Position numbers and translations under genes: made by a program. A stretch of DNA of 64,000 bases from Roseovarius pacificus (GTDB lineage Bacteria > Pseudomonadota > Alphaproteobacteria > Rhodobacterales > Rhodobacteraceae): contig NZ_FRBR01000001.1 of the NCBI RefSeq assembly GCF_900142665.1, forward strand, positions 186,001 to 250,000, in the 5' to 3' direction. The notes beneath the pieces were generated by a model, which saw nothing but the letters and a program-made list of their open reading frames with translations, was not told the origin of the DNA and did no database searches. Of this stretch, positions 33,806 to 43,113 are shown in pieces; the first letter of the stretch is position 1; every line of letters starts with the position of its first letter.

Positions 33806-34987
33806 TTATCCTGTTTTCTTGCACTGTTCCTGCACCACGGCGTCAGCGCATCTGCGTGACAGATGGTCAAGCCGTGTCACGCTATCAAGGGTGATCCCGG
33901 CGTCAATAAGGCCATTTTCGGCGGAAAGCCGGGCCAGAACCTCTTCGACGACATCGCTCATGTCCAGGAAACCGATACGTCCCGCGATGAAATGATCCAG
34001 CGCGCGCTCCTTGGCGGCGTTGAACACTGCGCCGCTCAGGCCGCGCATCTCCATCACCTCGCGCGCCAGCCCGAGCGCCGGGTAGCGCGCCGGATCGGGA
34101 GCGCGGAAATTCAGCTGTCCGATGGCCGCCAGATCCAGCGCATCCACCGGCAGCGGGCGGCGTTCGGGCCAGTTCAGCGCATAGCCGATGGCATGGCGCA
34201 TGTCATGCGGCCCGACATGGGCCAGCAGCGCCCCGTCGCAAAACCCCACCAGCGCATGCACGAGGGATTCGGGATGCACCAGAACCTCGATCTGGGCCGG
34301 GTCCAGCCCGAAGAATTCCCGCGCCTCGATGACTTCGAGCGCCTTGTTGAACATCGACGCGCTGTCGATGGTGATCCGCTGGCCCATGTTCCAGTTGGGA
34401 TGGGTCGAGGCCTGCTCGAGACTGGCCTTCGCCAGCGCATCGAGCGGCCAGTCGCGGAAAGCCCCGCCGCTGGCGGTGATGACAACCCGGCGCACCGCGC
34501 CGATGTCTTCGCCGATCAGCGCCTGGAAGATCGCCGAATGCTCGCTGTCCACCGGCAGGATTCGCGCCCCGTGCCGGGCGGCCGTCTCCATGACCAGCGG
34601 TCCGGCGGCGACCAGTGTTTCCTTGTTGGCCAGCGCCAGCGTCGCGCCCTGTTCCAGCGCGGCAAGCCCCGGCGGCAAGCCCGCCGCACCGACGATGGCG
34701 GACATCACCCAATCCGCCGGGCGTGCCCCCGCCTCGGCCACGGCACCAGCTCCCGCGGCGGCCCTGACGGCGCTGCCGCTCAGCGCGGCGCGCAGATCAT
34801 CCAGCAGGTCGTCACGCGCGGTGACGGCGATTTCGGCGCCGAACTCCATGGCGTCGCGCGCCAGTTGCGCGATGTTGCGCCCCCCGGTCAGGGCGACCAC
34901 CTGATAAGCGTCGCGATCCCTGCGGATCAGGTCCAGCGTGTTCTGCCCGATCGACCCCGTCGCGCCCAGAATGGTGATGCGTTTCAT
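33806..34987 (-). CDS. dxr: 1-deoxy-D-xylulose 5-phosphate reductoisomerase
   Basis: Dxr makes methylerythritol phosphate, the committed step of non-mevalonate isoprenoid synthesis. The 393-residue protein starts ITILGATGSIGQNTLDLI (NADPH binding) and has LANKETLVAAGPL, the metal- and substrate-binding PVDSEHSAIFQAL and TASGGAFRD, and NPNWNMG-type THPNWNMGQRITIDSASM. ATG 34987 overlaps the cdsA stop by four bases. Confidence 0.97.
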   Translation of the reverse strand: MKRITILGATGSIGQNTLDLIRRDRDAYQVVALTGGRNIAQLARDAMEFGAEIAVTARDDLLDDLRAALSGSAVRAAAGAGAVAEAGARPADWVMSAIVGAAGLPPGLAALEQGATLALANKETLVAAGPLVMETAARHGARILPVDSEHSAIFQALIGEDIGAVRRVVITASGGAFRDWPLDALAKASLEQASTHPNWNMGQRITIDSASMFNKALEVIEAREFFGLDPAQIEVLVHPESLVHALVGFCDGALLAHVGPHDMRHAIGYALNWPERRPLPVDALDLAAIGQLNFRAPDPARYPALGLAREVMEMRGLSGAVFNAAKERALDHFIAGRIGFLDMSDVVEEVLARLSAENGLIDAGITLDSVTRLDHLSRRCADAVVQEQCKKTG

Positions 34988-35763
34988 GCCAGCCCCGGCA
35001 ACAGCTTCAGCGCCCAGAGGGCCATGACCACCAGCCCCGCGCCCAGCATGGCGTCGAACCTGTCCAGCACACCGCCATGGCCGGGAATCAGGGCCGAACT
35101 GTCCTTGACCCCGACCCGCCGCTTGACCGCGCTTTCGGCGATGTCGCCCATCTGTCCGGCGAATCCCACCAGCACCGAAACCGGCACCAGCAGCCACCCC
35201 GCCCCGGTGGGCAGGGCAAAGATCAACCCGATCACCGCCGCGCCGATCCAGCCCGCCGCGGTGCCCGACCATGTTTTCTTGGGGCTGACGCGCGGCCAGA
35301 ATTTCGGCCCGCCCAACATGCGCCCGGCGAAATACCCGGCCACGTCCGAGACCACAACGACCAGCACCAGCCACAGCACCCAGACCAGCCCGGCATCGCT
35401 GCGCAGCACGGCGATCATGTAGCATCCCAGCAGGACCCAAAGCACGCAAACCGCGTAAAGCACCTTGTCGCGTGCCGCCTGCCCTGCCCCGACGAAGGCC
35501 ACCGCCACCAGCAGCGGCGCCACGATTATGCCCGGCAGGTTCAGCGCCCCGACCAGCGTCGCCGCGCCGAGGATCGGCAGGCTGGCGCGGCCCGGCACCC
35601 CGAACATGCCGGTGCATTCCCAGATCATCAGCCCCGCCAGCAGGCACACGGCAATCGTGAAAACCCAGCCCCCGGCCCAAACGGCGGCGGCCCCGGCCAC
35701 GGCCATCGCCACGCCCGACAGGACGCGCGGCGCCAGATCGTGCCATTGCGCCGGTGCGCTCAT
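34984..35763 (-). CDS. cdsA: Phosphatidate cytidylyltransferase
   Basis: CdsA makes CDP-diacylglycerol for phospholipid synthesis. The 259-residue inner-membrane protein has about eight hydrophobic helices and the C-terminal CdsA signature region with GRMLGGPKFWPRVSPKKTWSG, GFAGQMGDIAESAVKRRVGVKD and IPGHGGVLDRFDAM. It overlaps uppS by four bases and dxr by four bases, so the three are translationally coupled. Confidence 0.95.
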   Translation of the reverse strand: MSAPAQWHDLAPRVLSGVAMAVAGAAAVWAGGWVFTIAVCLLAGLMIWECTGMFGVPGRASLPILGAATLVGALNLPGIIVAPLLVAVAFVGAGQAARDKVLYAVCVLWVLLGCYMIAVLRSDAGLVWVLWLVLVVVVSDVAGYFAGRMLGGPKFWPRVSPKKTWSGTAAGWIGAAVIGLIFALPTGAGWLLVPVSVLVGFAGQMGDIAESAVKRRVGVKDSSALIPGHGGVLDRFDAMLGAGLVVMALWALKLLPGLA

Positions 35764-36485
35764 CCGTTCACCGCCCCGAAGCGCCGGTCGCGCGCCCCGT
35801 AGCCGCGCAGCACATCGGTGAATATCTCGCGGGTAAAATCCGGCCACAGCGTGTCGATGAATTCGTATTCCGAATAGGCCGACTGCCACAGCAGGAAGTT
35901 CGATATCCGCGCCTCGCCGCTGGTGCGGATCACCAGATCGGGATCGGGCAAAACGCAGGTGTCCAGGTATTTCGGCAGGGTTTCCTGATCGACCGCAGCC
36001 GGGTCCAGCCGCCCGTCGGCCACATCCTGCGCCAGCCGCCTTGTGGCGCGGGCCACCTCGTCGCGCCCGCCGTAATTCAGGGCGATGGTCAGGTTCAGCC
36101 CGGTGCAGACGCTGGTCATCTGCTCGGTTTCGTCCATCAGGGCCTGAAGGGACTTGTCCAGCCGCTGGCGGTCGCCGATGAAGCGCACGCGCACGTTTTC
36201 CTTTACGAATTCCTGCATTTCCTTGAGGATATAGCGCCGGAACAGCGCCATCAGCCCGGCGACCTCGGTCTGGGTGCGCTTCCAGTTCTCAGTCGAGAAG
36301 GCGAAGATCGTCAGGTAATCGACCCCGAGATCGGGGCAGGAGCTGACGATCTCGCGTACCCGCCGCGCCCCGGCATGATGCCCGAACAGGCGGGGACGCC
36401 CGCGGGCCTGCGCCCAACGTCCATTACCGTCCATGATGATCGCAACATGGCGCGGACCGCCAGTCAGGGGGGTGTTCCGGGCCAT
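35760..36485 (-). CDS. uppS: Undecaprenyl diphosphate synthase (isoprenyl transferase)
   Basis: UppS condenses isopentenyl units to C55 undecaprenyl diphosphate, the carrier for peptidoglycan and O-antigen. The 241-residue cis-prenyltransferase shows the catalytic Asp in IIMDGNGRWAQARG, FAFSTENWKRTQTEV, RFIGDR and DLVIRTSGEARISNFLLWQ. It lies 17 bp after frr. Confidence 0.97.
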   Translation of the reverse strand: MARNTPLTGGPRHVAIIMDGNGRWAQARGRPRLFGHHAGARRVREIVSSCPDLGVDYLTIFAFSTENWKRTQTEVAGLMALFRRYILKEMQEFVKENVRVRFIGDRQRLDKSLQALMDETEQMTSVCTGLNLTIALNYGGRDEVARATRRLAQDVADGRLDPAAVDQETLPKYLDTCVLPDPDLVIRTSGEARISNFLLWQSAYSEYEFIDTLWPDFTREIFTDVLRGYGARDRRFGAVNG

Positions 36486-36502
36486 TTGGCGCCTCGCTTG
36501 TC

Positions 36503-37066
36503 TCAGACCTGCATGATCTCGGCCTGCTTGGCCTCCAGTGCCTCGTCGACATGACCGATGAACGTGTTGGTCAGATCCTGCACCTCGGTTTCCCAGAACT
36601 TCTGGTCGTCCTCCGACATGCCGTCGGCCTTGGCCTTCTTGATCTGGTCCATCCCGTCGCGGCGCACGTTGCGCACGGCCACGCGGGCGTGTTCGGCATA
36701 TTGCGCGGCGACCTTGGTCAGTTCCTTGCGCCGTTCCTCGTTCAGTTCGGGGATCGGCAGCATGATGATCGTGCCGTTCAGCTGCGGGTTGATGCCGAGG
36801 CCGCTTTCGCGGATCGCCTTTTCCACCTTGCCCACAAGGCCCTTGTCCCAGACATTGATCGTCACCATGCGCGGCTCGGGAACGTTCACGGTGCCGACCT
36901 GGTTGACCGGGGTCGGCTGGCCATAGGCATCCACCATGACGGGTTCCAGCATGCTGGCCGAGGCCCGGCCCGTCCGCAGCGAGGAAAACTCGCTGCGCAG
37001 CGCGGTCATCGCGCCTTCCATGCGCCGTTGCAGATCGTCGGTATCGAGGATGAATTCATCAGCCAT
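36503..37066 (-). CDS. frr: Ribosome recycling factor
   Basis: RRF splits post-termination ribosomes together with EF-G. The 187-residue protein has the three-helix bundle of the family: [45 protein letters not shown] and [20 protein letters not shown]. It follows pyrH by 48 bp, the conserved order in bacteria. Confidence 0.97.
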   Translation of the reverse strand: MADEFILDTDDLQRRMEGAMTALRSEFSSLRTGRASASMLEPVMVDAYGQPTPVNQVGTVNVPEPRMVTINVWDKGLVGKVEKAIRESGLGINPQLNGTIIMLPIPELNEERRKELTKVAAQYAEHARVAVRNVRRDGMDQIKKAKADGMSEDDQKFWETEVQDLTNTFIGHVDEALEAKQAEIMQV

Positions 37067-37114
37067 AGTCGTCTTCCTTCTCGCGGGTCTCGCGTGTGTT
37101 ATGCCTGTTTAGCC

Positions 37115-37846
37115 TCAGCCATGGACCTTTGTATAGGTGCCCTCTCCGGCCAGGATACCCTTGAACCCGCCCGGTTCGTCCAGACTGAAGACGATGATCG
37201 GCAGGTTGTTGTCGCGCGCAAGCGCGATGGCGCTGGCGTCCATCACGTTCAGATGCCGGGCCAGAACCTCGTCATAGGTCACGCTGTCAAAGCGCTTGGC
37301 ATCGTCGAACTTCATCGGGTCCTTGTCATAGACGCCGTCCACCTTGGTGCCCTTGAAGATCGCTTCGCAGGCCATTTCATTGGCGCGCAGCGTGGCCGCC
37401 GTATCGGTGGTGAAATAGGGGTTGCCGGTGCCCGCCGCAAAGATGCAGACGCGCTTTTTCTCGAGGTGGCGCACCGCGCGGCGGCGGATATAGGGCTCGG
37501 CGACCTCGTCCATGCGGATGGCGCTGATCACGCGGGTGAACACGCCCAGCTTTTCCAGAGCGCTCTGCATGGCCAGCGCGTTCATCACCGTGGCCAGCAT
37601 GCCCATGTAGTCGGCGGTCGTCCGCTCCATCCCCTGTGCGCTGCCCGCCAGGCCGCGAAACACGTTGCCGCCGCCGATGACCATGCAGATTTCGACGCCC
37701 ATGTCGTGAACCGATTTGACCTCGCGCGCGATCCGCTCGACCGTCGGCGGATGCAACCCATAGCCCTGATCCCCCATTAACGCCTCACCCGAAATCTTCA
37801 GCATGACGCGATTGAACTTGGTTTTGGGGGAATCCGTGTCGGACAT
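37115..37846 (-). CDS. pyrH: Uridylate kinase
   Basis: PyrH phosphorylates UMP to UDP. The 243-residue amino-acid-kinase-family protein has [19 protein letters not shown], the nucleotide-binding [31 protein letters not shown] and [23 protein letters not shown] 37846 lies eight bases after AAGGA; an in-frame TTG two codons upstream is less likely. It is the first gene of the long envelope operon on the minus strand. Confidence 0.97.
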   Translation of the reverse strand: MSDTDSPKTKFNRVMLKISGEALMGDQGYGLHPPTVERIAREVKSVHDMGVEICMVIGGGNVFRGLAGSAQGMERTTADYMGMLATVMNALAMQSALEKLGVFTRVISAIRMDEVAEPYIRRRAVRHLEKKRVCIFAAGTGNPYFTTDTAATLRANEMACEAIFKGTKVDGVYDKDPMKFDDAKRFDSVTYDEVLARHLNVMDASAIALARDNNLPIIVFSLDEPGGFKGILAGEGTYTKVHG

Positions 37847-37989
37847 GGGCAAATCCTTGTGAGCCGCTTCGCAATCGCGCGCAAAATGTAGGAAAACCCC
37901 GCAAGGTTCAATCTCAGAAACGGTTCGCCGCCGACATTCGTTCCCTCCCCCCTCGCATGCGGGGCGGTTTTCGCCTATCTGACAGGGCG

Positions 37990-38871
37990 ATGCGCACCCT
38001 GCCCGACATACCCCCCGACAGGCCCGTCCTGATCGCTGGCCCCACGGCCAGCGGTAAATCCGCCCTTGCGCTGCGCATCGCGGCGCAATCGGGGGGCGTG
38101 ATCGTCAATGCCGACGCGATTCAGGTGTTCGACAACTGGCGCATCCTGACGGCCCGCCCCTCGCCCGAGGACGAAGCGCAGGCCCCCCATGCGCTGTACG
38201 GGCATGTTCCGGGGGATGCCGACTATTCCGTCGGGCACTGGCTGCGCGATGTCGCCCCGCTTTTGCAGGGCGGCGCGCGCCCGATTATCGTCGGCGGCAC
38301 GGGGCTGTATTTTTCGGCCCTGACCGAAGGGCTGGCCGATATTCCCTCAACCCCCGAAACCGTGCGCGCCGACGCCAACGAGCGCATGGCACAGGAGGGG
38401 ATCGAGGCGCTTCTGGCGGAGATCGACGCCGCCACCCGCGCCCGGATCGACACGCGAAACCCGATGCGCGTGCAACGCGCGTGGGAGGTGCTGCAAACCA
38501 CCGGGCGCGGGCTGGCAGACTGGCAGGACGATACGCCGCCGCCGCTGCTGCCCTTGTCGGAGTGCACCGCGCTGATCGTCGGGGCTGACAAGGACTGGCT
38601 CAATGCCCGGATCGCCCGCCGGTTCGACCGGATGCTCGATCAGGGCGCGCTGGAGGAAGCGCGCGCCAACCTGCCCGGCTGGACCCCGTCGCTGCTTTCG
38701 GCCAAAGCCATCGGAGCGCCGGAACTGATCGCCCACCTGCGCGGAGAGATGACACTCGATCAGGCGCGCGAGGCCGCCACCATCGCGACGCGCCAGTTCG
38801 CCAAGCGCCAGCGCACATGGTTTCGCTCGCGCATGCGGACCTGGCAGGCGATCGACGCCGCGATATTGTAG
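37990..38871 (+). CDS. miaA: tRNA dimethylallyltransferase MiaA
   Basis: MiaA adds a dimethylallyl group to A37 of tRNAs reading UNN codons. The 293-residue protein has the P-loop [37 protein letters not shown], the [17 protein letters not shown] region and the C-terminal [15 protein letters not shown]. It is divergent from pyrH. ATG 37990 follows GACAGGGCG; an upstream ATG (37957) has no ribosome-binding site. Confidence 0.95.
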   Translation: MRTLPDIPPDRPVLIAGPTASGKSALALRIAAQSGGVIVNADAIQVFDNWRILTARPSPEDEAQAPHALYGHVPGDADYSVGHWLRDVAPLLQGGARPIIVGGTGLYFSALTEGLADIPSTPETVRADANERMAQEGIEALLAEIDAATRARIDTRNPMRVQRAWEVLQTTGRGLADWQDDTPPPLLPLSECTALIVGADKDWLNARIARRFDRMLDQGALEEARANLPGWTPSLLSAKAIGAPELIAHLRGEMTLDQAREAATIATRQFAKRQRTWFRSRMRTWQAIDAAIL

Positions 38872-38949
38872 ATTTTCCAATCTTTCCCCCTGACTTTCGG
38901 GCATTCCTGACGTTACGCTTGTCAAAACAGCGCAATCTCGGGCCATGCC

Positions 38950-39816
38950 ATGCCATCAACCTACCCGCGCCTTTCCACCCTGGCCCAATGGTCGCCTGCC
39001 GGGCCGTGGCAGGCCGAGCTTCCCCATAGCTGCCCGCATCACGCGCTGATCTGGATCACGCGCGGTCAGGGGCGTGCGCTGATCGGCGGGGTGCGCCGTG
39101 GCGTCGGGGTTCACAACGCGCTGGTCATTCCGGCGGGCACGCTGTTTGCGCTGGATGTGGGGCGGCAGGGGTTTGGTCTGGTTTGCGAGATTCCCCCCGG
39201 AGGCGCGGCCCTGATGCCCGACGAGCCGCAACACCTGCGCCTGCGCGACGTGCAGGCCCAGGCGGAACTGACCGCGATCCTCGACGCGATGCAGCGCGAA
39301 CAGAACACCGCCCGCCCGTTCCTTGACGAGGCGATGACCGCCCATGCCGCGCTTTTGTCGGTCTGGCTGCGGCGCACGATGATCAACCATACCGATGACC
39401 GCCCTGCCCGTCCCACGGCGGCGCAGCGTCTGGTCACCGCCTATGCCGCGCTGATCGAACGCGATTACAGGACCGGCAAGCCGATGGCCGACTATGCCCG
39501 TGCCCTTGGCGTGACGCCAACCCATCTGACCCGCACCTGCCAAGGCTGCGCCGGGCTCGGCGCCTCGAAACTGCTGACGCAGCGCAGCCTTCACGAGGCC
39601 CGCGTCCTGCTGGAAACCGGGGACCAGCCGTTCAAGCAGATCGCAGCCATGCTGGGATTTCGCAGCGCCGCCTATTTTTCCCGCTTCGTGCAGCATCATA
39701 CCGGGCTGACGCCGACCGCCCTGCGCCGTAAGGCACAGACCCAGCCAGCGGCGGCTCAACCGGGCGTTGCGCCGCGCACGGGCATTGCCCCCGGTCCCTC
39801 GCGCCATATGGGTTGA
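38950..39816 (+). CDS. AraC-family transcriptional regulator
   Basis: The 288-residue protein has an N-terminal cupin-like sensor (residues ~20-95, ALIWITRGQGRALIGG, NALVIPAGTLFAL) and a C-terminal double helix-turn-helix (residues ~170-265): MADYARALGVTPTHLTRTC and FKQIAAMLGFRSAAYFSRFV followed by TGLTPTALR. It precedes a solute-binding protein on the same strand and might control it. The ~20 C-terminal residues are Ala/Pro-rich. Confidence 0.92.
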   Translation: MPSTYPRLSTLAQWSPAGPWQAELPHSCPHHALIWITRGQGRALIGGVRRGVGVHNALVIPAGTLFALDVGRQGFGLVCEIPPGGAALMPDEPQHLRLRDVQAQAELTAILDAMQREQNTARPFLDEAMTAHAALLSVWLRRTMINHTDDRPARPTAAQRLVTAYAALIERDYRTGKPMADYARALGVTPTHLTRTCQGCAGLGASKLLTQRSLHEARVLLETGDQPFKQIAAMLGFRSAAYFSRFVQHHTGLTPTALRRKAQTQPAAAQPGVAPRTGIAPGPSRHMG

Positions 39817-39883
39817 TCTTGAAACGGGGCGCATGTGTAATGCGTTGGACGAATGCCCCGTTGACCAACCGAAAGCGCCGCGC

Positions 39884-41554
39884 ATGTCCAGATTTTTTCA
39901 CCGTTCCAATCGCTTGCACCCTGCGGCCCCCGGCCTTGCGCGCGACCTGACGAGGGGACGGATGGACCGGCGCGAATTCCTGAGCCGCGCGACCTCGCTG
40001 GGCCTTACGGCCGCCACCGCCTGCGCCCTGGCCGGCCTGCCCGCACCGGCCCGCACCGATCCGGCGATCAGGCAGGGCGGCACCCTGCGCATCCAGCAGA
40101 ACGTCAAATCCCTGAAAGACCCCCGCACCTATGACTGGAGCGAAATGGGCAACCTGACCCGCGGCTTTCTGGAATACCTTGTCGAATACAACCGCGACGG
40201 CAGTTTTCGCGGCATGCTACTGGAAAGGTGGGAGGTCAACGAGGACGCCACCGCCTATCGCCTGCACCTGCGCGGCGGCGTGACATGGAACAACGGCGAT
40301 CCCTTCACCGCCCGCGACGTGGCCCGCAACATCGCGCGCTGGTGCGACACCGCCCTGTCCGGCAACTCCATGGCCACCCGTCTCGCCGGGCTGATCGACC
40401 GGGACACCGGGCAGGCCCGCGACGGCGCGGTGCAGGTGACGGGCGATCTGACGGTCGACCTGACCCTCGACCGCCCGGATATCGCGCTGATCGCCAACCT
40501 TGCCGATTACCCCGCCGCCGTCACCCATCACAGCTATGACGGCGGCGACCCGTTCGCGCATGGCATCGGCACCGGGCCGTTCCGCCCGGTCAGCCTGATC
40601 CCCGGCGAGCGCTGCATTCTGGAACGCCACCCCGAGCATGACTGGTGGGGAACCGCCGTCTATGGCGGGCCGTATCTGGACCGGGTGGAATTCATCGACT
40701 TCGGCACCGACCCGTCGAACTGGATCGCCGCCGCCCGCGCCGACGAGGTCGATATGCTGTACGAAACCGTCGGCGATTTTCTGGAGGTCATGGACGAAAC
40801 CGGCTGGACCCGCACCGAAACCGACAGTTCGGCCACGGTGGTGATCCGCACCCATCAGCAGACCGAAACCGAAGAGGGCCGCCGCCCCTATGAAACCGCC
40901 GCCGTGCGCCGCGCGCTGGCCTTGGCCGTAGACAACGGAATCTGCCTCGAACTCGGCTATGCCGGGCGCGGTCTGGTCGCGGCCAATCACCATGTCTGCC
41001 CGATTCACCCCGCCTATGCCGATATCGGCCCACCGGCCTATGACCCGGCCACCGCCCGCGCCGAGATGATCAAGGCCGGGCTGCACGATTATGAACACGA
41101 GCTTGTCACGCTCGACGACGAATGGCAGCGCAACACCGGCGATGCGGTGGCCGTGCAACTGCGCGATGCCGGTATCCCCGTGCGCCGGACCATCCTGCCC
41201 GGCACGCTCTTCTGGTCCGACTGGCAGAGCTTTCCCTTTTCCCTGACCCAGTGGAATCACCGCCCGCTGGCGGTACAGGCGCTCAGCCTCGCCTACCGCT
41301 CGGACGGGGCATGGAACGAAACCGGCTTTGCCAATCCCCGTTTCGATGAATTGCTCGATCAGGCGATGGCGCTGTCGGATGCCGACACCCGCCGCCCGGT
41401 AATGGCGCAGATCGAAACCCTGCTGCGTGACGAAGGGGTCATCATCCAGCCCTACTGGCGCACGCTTTACAATCACCACAACGGAACGCTGGTGAATGCC
41501 GGGCGGCACCCGGCAGACGAAATTCATCTCTACAAGATCGGATTCGCGGCCTGA
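39884..41554 (+). CDS. ABC transporter substrate-binding protein, family 5 (peptide/nickel type)
   Basis: The 556-residue periplasmic binding protein resembles DppA/OppA. A twin-arginine-like signal (MDRREFLSRATSLGLTAATA) lies at residues ~27-46, followed by GGTLRIQQNVKSLKDPRTYDW, LEYLVEYNRDGSFRGMLLERW, LHLRGGVTWNNGDPFTARDV and YRSDGAWNETGFANPRFDELL. ATG 39884 is chosen because relatives have a HPAA..LTRG..RREF leader (here RLHPAAPGLARDLTRGRMD). ATG 39962, after GAGGGGACGG, is a strong alternative. No permease or ATPase genes follow, so the transporter is incomplete here. Confidence 0.9.
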   Translation: MSRFFHRSNRLHPAAPGLARDLTRGRMDRREFLSRATSLGLTAATACALAGLPAPARTDPAIRQGGTLRIQQNVKSLKDPRTYDWSEMGNLTRGFLEYLVEYNRDGSFRGMLLERWEVNEDATAYRLHLRGGVTWNNGDPFTARDVARNIARWCDTALSGNSMATRLAGLIDRDTGQARDGAVQVTGDLTVDLTLDRPDIALIANLADYPAAVTHHSYDGGDPFAHGIGTGPFRPVSLIPGERCILERHPEHDWWGTAVYGGPYLDRVEFIDFGTDPSNWIAAARADEVDMLYETVGDFLEVMDETGWTRTETDSSATVVIRTHQQTETEEGRRPYETAAVRRALALAVDNGICLELGYAGRGLVAANHHVCPIHPAYADIGPPAYDPATARAEMIKAGLHDYEHELVTLDDEWQRNTGDAVAVQLRDAGIPVRRTILPGTLFWSDWQSFPFSLTQWNHRPLAVQALSLAYRSDGAWNETGFANPRFDELLDQAMALSDADTRRPVMAQIETLLRDEGVIIQPYWRTLYNHHNGTLVNAGRHPADEIHLYKIGFAA

Positions 41555-41571
41555 TCGCCGCGCCTCGCGCC

Positions 41572-42165
41572 TCAGCTGCCCCAGATGATCCGCACGTAAT
41601 TGCGCGTTTCCTTGTAGGGCGGCACGCCGCCGTATTTCTCGACCGCCGCAGGCCCGGCATTATACGCCGCCAGCGCCAGTCGCCACGAGCGGAACGTGCG
41701 GTACTGTTCGGCCAGATACCGCGCCCCGCCTTCGAGGTTTTCATAGGGATCGTGCGGATTCACCCGCAGCACCCGCGCCGTGCCCGGCATCAGCTGCGCC
41801 AGCCCGATCGCCCCCTTGTGCGAGCGCGCCCCGGCGTTCCAGCCCGATTCCTGCTGCACGAGGCGCAGGAACAAATCCTCAGGCACGCCATGACGGCGTG
41901 CGGCATCCTTGGCCATTTGCAGATACTGGCCACGGTATTTACCGTTATAGGACCTGGTCGAGGCCGTGCCCCACTTGGTGGGCGTGCTCACCTTCTGCGG
42001 CTGCAACCGGACCGAATTGTTGTATTGCTGCCTGGCGCGGGTATCCAGAACCTTGACCTGCGAACTGAACAGATTGCTGCGGCTCTTGGTGGAGAGAATA
42101 TCTGCCCTGGCTGTCACCGGCGTCATCAGACCGATCACAGCCACTGCTGTCGCAATAGCCTTCAT
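41572..42165 (-). CDS. Lytic transglycosylase (SLT domain)
   Basis: The 197-residue exported enzyme cleaves peptidoglycan glycan strands. A signal peptide ([21 protein letters not shown]) precedes a linker and the SLT domain at residues ~85-190: [20 protein letters not shown] with the catalytic Glu, [32 protein letters not shown] and [21 protein letters not shown] 42165 starts the signal peptide. It is convergent with the solute-binding protein gene. Confidence 0.94.
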   Translation of the reverse strand: MKAIATAVAVIGLMTPVTARADILSTKSRSNLFSSQVKVLDTRARQQYNNSVRLQPQKVSTPTKWGTASTRSYNGKYRGQYLQMAKDAARRHGVPEDLFLRLVQQESGWNAGARSHKGAIGLAQLMPGTARVLRVNPHDPYENLEGGARYLAEQYRTFRSWRLALAAYNAGPAAVEKYGGVPPYKETRNYVRIIWGS

Positions 42166-42365
42166 ACCGTCACCTTCCCTCGGACCATCAAATCCGCGCG
42201 CAATATACCCAAATCGGACGGGATTTCCAGTTCCAAGACGAGATAAAACGCGCATCTGACGGGAACACTCTGAATTTTCCGTGCATTTTAGGCTTTTCTT
42301 CATGTACGTGCGATGGTGTAACCCGGAAAGCAACGAACACCAAGATACCTGCAAGGAGGTCCGCG

Positions 42366-42875
42366 ATGGCCGGTTCAGTCAACAAGGTAATTCTCATCGG
42401 CAATCTGGGCCGCGACCCCGAGGTGCGGACATTCCAGAACGGCGGCAAGGTGTGCAACCTGCGCATCGCCACCTCGGAAACATGGAAAGACCGCAACACC
42501 GGCGAACGCCGCGAACGCACCGAATGGCACACCGTCGCCATTTTCAACGAAGCGCTCGTGCGTCTGGCCGAACAATACCTGCGCAAGGGCTCCAAGGTTT
42601 ATATCGAGGGCAAGCTGGAAACCCGCAAATGGCAGGACCAGTCCGGGCAGGATCGCTACTCGACCGAAGTCGTCCTGCGCCCCTATGCCGGTGAAATGAC
42701 CTTCCTCGACAGCCGCGACGGCGGTGGCGGCGGCGGTGGATACGGCGGCGGCCAGGGTGGCGGCGGCTATGGCGGTGGCGATTATGGCGGCGGGGATTAC
42801 GGCGGCAGCAGCGGCCCGTCCGGTGGCCCTTCGGGTGGCCCGTCGCGCGACATCGACGACGAAATCCCGTTCTGA
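42366..42875 (+). CDS. ssb: Single-stranded DNA-binding protein
   Basis: SSB coats single-stranded DNA in replication, repair and recombination. The 169-residue protein has the OB fold (residues 1-~115, [50 protein letters not shown]), a Gly/Tyr-rich linker and the acidic tip DDEIPF that binds partner proteins. A near-perfect AAGGAGGT ribosome-binding site precedes ATG 42366. I did not find a LexA box in its upstream region. Confidence 0.97.
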   Translation: MAGSVNKVILIGNLGRDPEVRTFQNGGKVCNLRIATSETWKDRNTGERRERTEWHTVAIFNEALVRLAEQYLRKGSKVYIEGKLETRKWQDQSGQDRYSTEVVLRPYAGEMTFLDSRDGGGGGGGYGGGQGGGGYGGGDYGGGDYGGSSGPSGGPSGGPSRDIDDEIPF

Positions 42876-42900
42876 TCGACTCTCCCCTCTCAGGGATCGG

Positions 42901-42925
42901 CGGCCACCCCTCGGGTGGCCGTTTT
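42901..42925 (+). terminator. Rho-independent terminator of ssb
   Basis: A 9-bp perfect stem (CGGCCACCC with GGGTGGCCG, loop CTC) is followed by four T residues, 26 bp after the ssb stop. Confidence 0.88.
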
Positions 42926-43068
42926 CAGGTCAGAACCAGCCAGTCCAGCAATGTCAGCCCCAATCCCACCGGCGCGGACAATACCACCGCCAGCAGGAAG
43001 GCCGCCAGCACCGTGGGCCGCGCCGGGGGCGCATCGACACCCAGAACCGGTTTTTCCTTTGCTCTCAT
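42925..43068 (-). CDS. Small membrane protein ORF (47 residues)
   Basis: A 47-residue frame on the minus strand starts at ATG 43068 and contains a Pro-rich N-terminus (VLGVDAPPARPT) and a strong hydrophobic helix (VLAAFLLAVVLSAPVGLGLTLL). A GGGAGA lies very close to the ATG. It fills the gap between ssb and the GNAT-like gene. I do not recognise the family; the Lys/Pro cytoplasmic tip and single helix look protein-like. Confidence 0.45.
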   Translation of the reverse strand: MRAKEKPVLGVDAPPARPTVLAAFLLAVVLSAPVGLGLTLLDWLVLT

Positions 43069-43113
43069 TCTCCCATTAACCCCACATTAGGTTGTCATCC
43101 GGTTAATGCGGGC

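Noticed and set aside
29878..33894. A 1338-codon open frame on the plus strand
   Set aside because: It is antisense to bamA and rseP, both full-length with clear motifs. It has no domain and no ribosome-binding site.
43076..43090. Near-match to a CtrA box (TTAA-N7-TTAG) before the GNAT-like gene
   Set aside because: It has one mismatch in the core, and such matches are frequent; no supporting context.
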